DNA of 7,148 nucleotides from Chloroflexota bacterium. Lineage in GTDB: Bacteria; Chloroflexota; Dehalococcoidia; SM23-28-2; RBG-16-64-32. Below the pieces are notes generated by a model, which did no database searches, had not been told where the DNA came from, and worked only from the letters and a program-made list of their open reading frames with translations. The DNA is taken from contig VBJT01000177.1 in NCBI GenBank assembly GCA_005880075.1, positions 1 through 7,148 of the forward strand. Direction: 5' to 3'. Below, in pieces: positions 5,809 to 7,148 of the stretch (position 1 is the first letter of the stretch; the number at the start of each line of letters is the position of its first letter). The position numbers and the translations under genes were made by a program.

Positions 5809-6309
5809 GTGAAGGCACGAGCATCGGCCCTGGGAGTTGTTCTCGCGCTGGCCGTCCTACTCGTCGCCTGTGGTAGCGACGATAAGGCGGACACCCTCTC
5901 GACCGTGACTGTTACCCAGAACACGGCTCCTGCTCCCACGCCGCAGCTCCAGCGCCAGCCGGATCCGACCCAGGAACTGGATGGCACGGCCTCGAAGCCG
6001 TTGGACCGAGTCATCTCGATTGGCATCAGCGAGACGAAGTTCGCCCCCAACCGCTGGGCCGTGGCCGTCGATGAACCGATTACAATCCGCGTGACGAATA
6101 ACGATAGCCAGCAGCATAACCTCCGCATTGCCGGCCTCGACGGCGAATACGAGACCATGGACGATGCAGTGACGGACCAACCTCTTCTGCCCGGACAGTC
6201 CGGCGAGCTAACGTTCGCGCCTCAGGTGCCTGGAAACTACACCTTCCGTTGCGATTTCCACCCCGCGAACATGGGTGGACGCATCGAGGTGAGCGCGGCT
6301 GCGCCTTAG
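5809..6309 (+). CDS. Lipoprotein cupredoxin (plastocyanin/azurin-like blue copper protein)
   Basis: The 166-residue protein is a probable membrane-tethered single-copper electron carrier outside the cell membrane. The N-terminus has a short positive start, a hydrophobic core (about 6-19) and the lipobox LVAC, with Cys21 as the likely lipidated residue. A flexible Thr/Pro/Gln-rich tether (about 24-65) follows. The cupredoxin domain (about 66-166) has copper ligands His103, Cys148, His151 and Met155 in QQHN and RCDFHPANM. It resembles the C-terminal domain of the preceding protein (RCDFHPDQM there), suggesting a duplicated gene. It would accept electrons from the cytochrome c or fused cupredoxin, or pass them to a terminal oxidase; that direction is inference. 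GTG 5809 is chosen because it gives a complete signal peptide. The only Shine-Dalgarno-like sequence (GGGGAGG, 5783-5789) is 19 bases away, so initiation may be weak. The gene lies 51 bases after its neighbour in the same frame. Confidence 0.9.
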   Translation: MKARASALGVVLALAVLLVACGSDDKADTLSTVTVTQNTAPAPTPQLQRQPDPTQELDGTASKPLDRVISIGISETKFAPNRWAVAVDEPITIRVTNNDSQQHNLRIAGLDGEYETMDDAVTDQPLLPGQSGELTFAPQVPGNYTFRCDFHPANMGGRIEVSAAAP

Positions 6310-6338
6310 CAGGCGAGTACAGGTTGGATCGCTGACTG

Positions 6339-6368
6339 TTGACGCTTCGAACGCGCTCGCGCTACCAT
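6339..6368 (+). promoter_or_regulatory. Possible promoter of the desulforedoxin pair
   Basis: TTGACG (6339-6344) and TACCAT (6363-6368) are separated by 18 bp. The -35 box matches five of six consensus bases and the -10 box four. It lies 30-60 bases before the first desulforedoxin-like gene, in the 85-base gap after the cupredoxin gene. It has the same -35 sequence and spacing as the candidate promoter at 1488. Confidence 0.4.
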
Positions 6369-6394
6369 TTTTGCGCTAGAAGAGGTGAACAAAC

Positions 6395-6514
6395 TTGGCA
6401 AACCAGGTAGGCAAACGCTACCAATGCACGGTGTGTAATAGCGAGATGATCGTCACCAAGGGTGGCGACGGCGCGCTGGTTTGTTGCGGCCAGCCGATGC
6501 AGCAGAAGCAGTGA
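6395..6514 (+). CDS. Desulforedoxin-type Fe(Cys)4 mini-protein (first of a tandem pair)
   Basis: The product has 39 residues, below usual gene-finding limits. It carries the desulforedoxin cysteine pattern: Cys11-x-x-Cys14 in YQCTVC and the adjacent pair Cys30-Cys31 in VCCGQPM, which should bind one iron atom. The length is close to Desulfovibrio desulforedoxin (36 aa) and to the N-terminal domain of desulfoferrodoxin. The start is TTG 6395, with AGAGGTG (6380-6386) eight bases upstream; a nearby GTG (6385) is in the wrong frame. The stop TGA is at 6512-6514. It probably acts as a small cytoplasmic electron carrier, perhaps in response to oxidants, or as an iron-binding protein. The partner is not visible here, because no superoxide reductase catalytic domain is present. 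A similar gene follows after 16 bases. Confidence 0.82.
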   Translation: MANQVGKRYQCTVCNSEMIVTKGGDGALVCCGQPMQQKQ

Positions 6515-6530
6515 CCGGGAGGCAGCTCAA

Positions 6531-6674
6531 ATGCCCAATCAGCTAGGCAAGCGGTTCCAGTGCGAGACCTGCGGCACCGAAGTGCTGTGCATCAAAGCCG
6601 GCGACGGTCACGCAGAGTGCTGCGGCAAACCCATGGAACTGATGCAGCCGAAGGTGCTGCCCTCCGCGGATTAG
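6531..6674 (+). CDS. Desulforedoxin-type Fe(Cys)4 mini-protein (second of a tandem pair)
   Basis: The 47-residue product keeps the same cysteine positions as its neighbour: Cys11, Cys14, Cys30 and Cys31 in FQCETC and ECCGKPM, with the shared N-terminal pattern NQ-hydrophobic-GKR. It has an extra Cys20 and a C-terminal tail (about 36-47) that the first copy lacks. The start is ATG 6531, with GGGAGG (6517-6522) eight bases upstream. A longer frame back to 6462 would overlap the first gene and add residues unlike the family, so it is not used. The two genes look like a local duplication followed by divergence, and are probably transcribed together. The function is presumably one-iron electron transfer; no partner is shown. 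Confidence 0.85.
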   Translation: MPNQLGKRFQCETCGTEVLCIKAGDGHAECCGKPMELMQPKVLPSAD

Positions 6675-6720
6675 TCCCTTTCGCGCGATTGCAGACAGGA
6701 AGCCGTCCACGCACGTTTCC

Positions 6721-6749
6721 TTGACAGCCTGAACACCAAAACATAGAAT
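6721..6749 (+). promoter_or_regulatory. Strong sigma70-type promoter of rpsU
   Basis: A perfect -35 TTGACA (6721-6726) and TAGAAT (6744-6749, five of six consensus bases) are separated by the optimal 17 bp. Transcription would begin near 6756, leaving about 38 bases of leader before the rpsU start. This is the best promoter match in the window. Confidence 0.75.
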
Positions 6750-6793
6750 ACGCGAGAACGCCAAAAACCCGGTGCATCCTAAGGGGAGTATTT

Positions 6794-6985
6794 TTGCCAG
6801 AAGTCCATATCAGTGGCAGCGATAGCTTTGACCAGGCCCTAAAGCGTTTCAACAAGCTCGTACAGCAGACCGGCATCCTGGCCGAAGCGCGCCGGCGAGA
6901 GCACTACGAACCGCCGAGCGTCCGTCGCAAGAAGAAGGCCGCGGCCAAGCGCCGTAAGAGCCTCAAGAACGCCCAGCGCGGCTAG
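6794..6985 (+). CDS. rpsU: 30S ribosomal protein S21
   Basis: S21 is a small basic protein of the 30S platform that helps initiation by base-pairing near the anti-Shine-Dalgarno region. The 63 residues match the family in length and pattern: a short beta-like start (PEVHISG), SFDQALKRFNK, the helix with ILAEARRREHYEPPS, and a Lys/Arg-rich tail (RRKKKAAAKRRKS). The start is TTG 6794, with the strong AAGGGGAG (6781-6788) five bases upstream. No ATG gives a full-length protein. The promoter at 6721-6749 drives it. The yqeY-like gene follows after 41 bases, the common rpsU-yqeY order. Confidence 0.96.
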   Translation: MPEVHISGSDSFDQALKRFNKLVQQTGILAEARRREHYEPPSVRRKKKAAAKRRKSLKNAQRG

Positions 6986-7026
6986 CACCCGAACCATCTG
7001 CAGCCCCCTTCTTGAATCGTTTCTCT

Positions 7027-7148
7027 ATGTCTCTAAAAGACTCACTCGCCGAGGACTTGAAGACTGCAATGCGCGCCGGCGATGAGGTCCGCAAATCTAC
7101 GCTTCGTCTGCTGCTGACCGCCATCACGAAGGCCGAAGTGCCCGGCGA
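7027..7148 (+). CDS. yqeY: YqeY / GatB-YqeY domain protein (3' end beyond window)
   Basis: Only the first 40 residues are visible. They start MSLKDSLAEDLKTAM and continue with a charged turn and STLRLLLTAITKAEV. This matches the N-terminal helices of YqeY proteins, which share the C-terminal tRNA-binding type domain of GatB and probably help tRNA-dependent amidation or related steps. The ATG at 7027 has no clear Shine-Dalgarno sequence. The gene follows rpsU by 41 bases without an intervening terminator, so they are probably cotranscribed. The position after rpsU is typical and supports the assignment. Confidence 0.85.
   Translation, partial: MSLKDSLAEDLKTAMRAGDEVRKSTLRLLLTAITKAEVPG

Noticed and set aside
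6191..6203. Short inverted repeat CCGGAC-A-GTCCGG in the lipoprotein cupredoxin gene
   Set aside because: It is short, has a one-base centre, lies within coding sequence, and is easily expected by chance in GC-rich DNA.
6462..6530. Extended N-terminus of the second desulforedoxin gene
   Set aside because: It would overlap the first desulforedoxin gene and add residues without family likeness; ATG 6531 has its own ribosome binding site.

Overview
This is a GC-rich bacterial window with tightly packed genes, all on the + strand. The protein types suggest a non-photosynthetic member of the Chloroflexota or a relative, possibly from the Dehalococcoidia/SAR202 side. That placement rests on recognising protein families and gene style (b6-type cytochrome bc genes, cupredoxins, a beta-rich repeat module, S21 followed by YqeY) and is only moderately certain. 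Start codons include ATG, GTG and several TTG codons backed by good Shine-Dalgarno sequences.

Layout: (1) 1-1469 is the 3' part of purH, the bifunctional enzyme of the last two steps of purine (IMP) synthesis. It carries an unusual in-frame insertion built around a perfect hairpin sequence. (2) 1470-1581 is a promoter region with a -35/extended -10 pair and a 26-bp near-perfect palindrome over the predicted transcription start. (3) 1582-6309 is a compact respiratory operon: a 40-residue single-helix membrane protein too short for ordinary gene finding, a cytochrome b6-type subunit, an enlarged subunit IV, a Rieske iron-sulfur protein with no visible membrane anchor, a membrane-anchored cytochrome c fused through a repeat-containing linker to a cupredoxin, and a lipoprotein cupredoxin. 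(4) 6310-6674 is a promoter followed by two tandem, similar desulforedoxin-type iron proteins of 39 and 47 residues. (5) 6675-7148 is a strong sigma70-like promoter, rpsU (ribosomal protein S21), and the start of a yqeY/GatB-like gene cut by the window edge.

How the genes work together: the 1582-6309 block encodes a quinol:electron-acceptor oxidoreductase of the Rieske/cytochrome b type. Quinol would be oxidised at the site formed by cytochrome b and subunit IV. One electron would pass via the Rieske centre to the cytochrome c domain and then to copper centres, either the fused cupredoxin or the separate lipoprotein cupredoxin. The other would cross the membrane through hemes bL and bH and probably a covalent heme cn at Cys78. 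The most unusual points are the cytochrome c-repeat-cupredoxin fusion, the Rieske protein without an anchor, the roughly 105-residue extra loop in subunit IV, the translationally coupled mini-protein, and the palindromic insertion inside purH.
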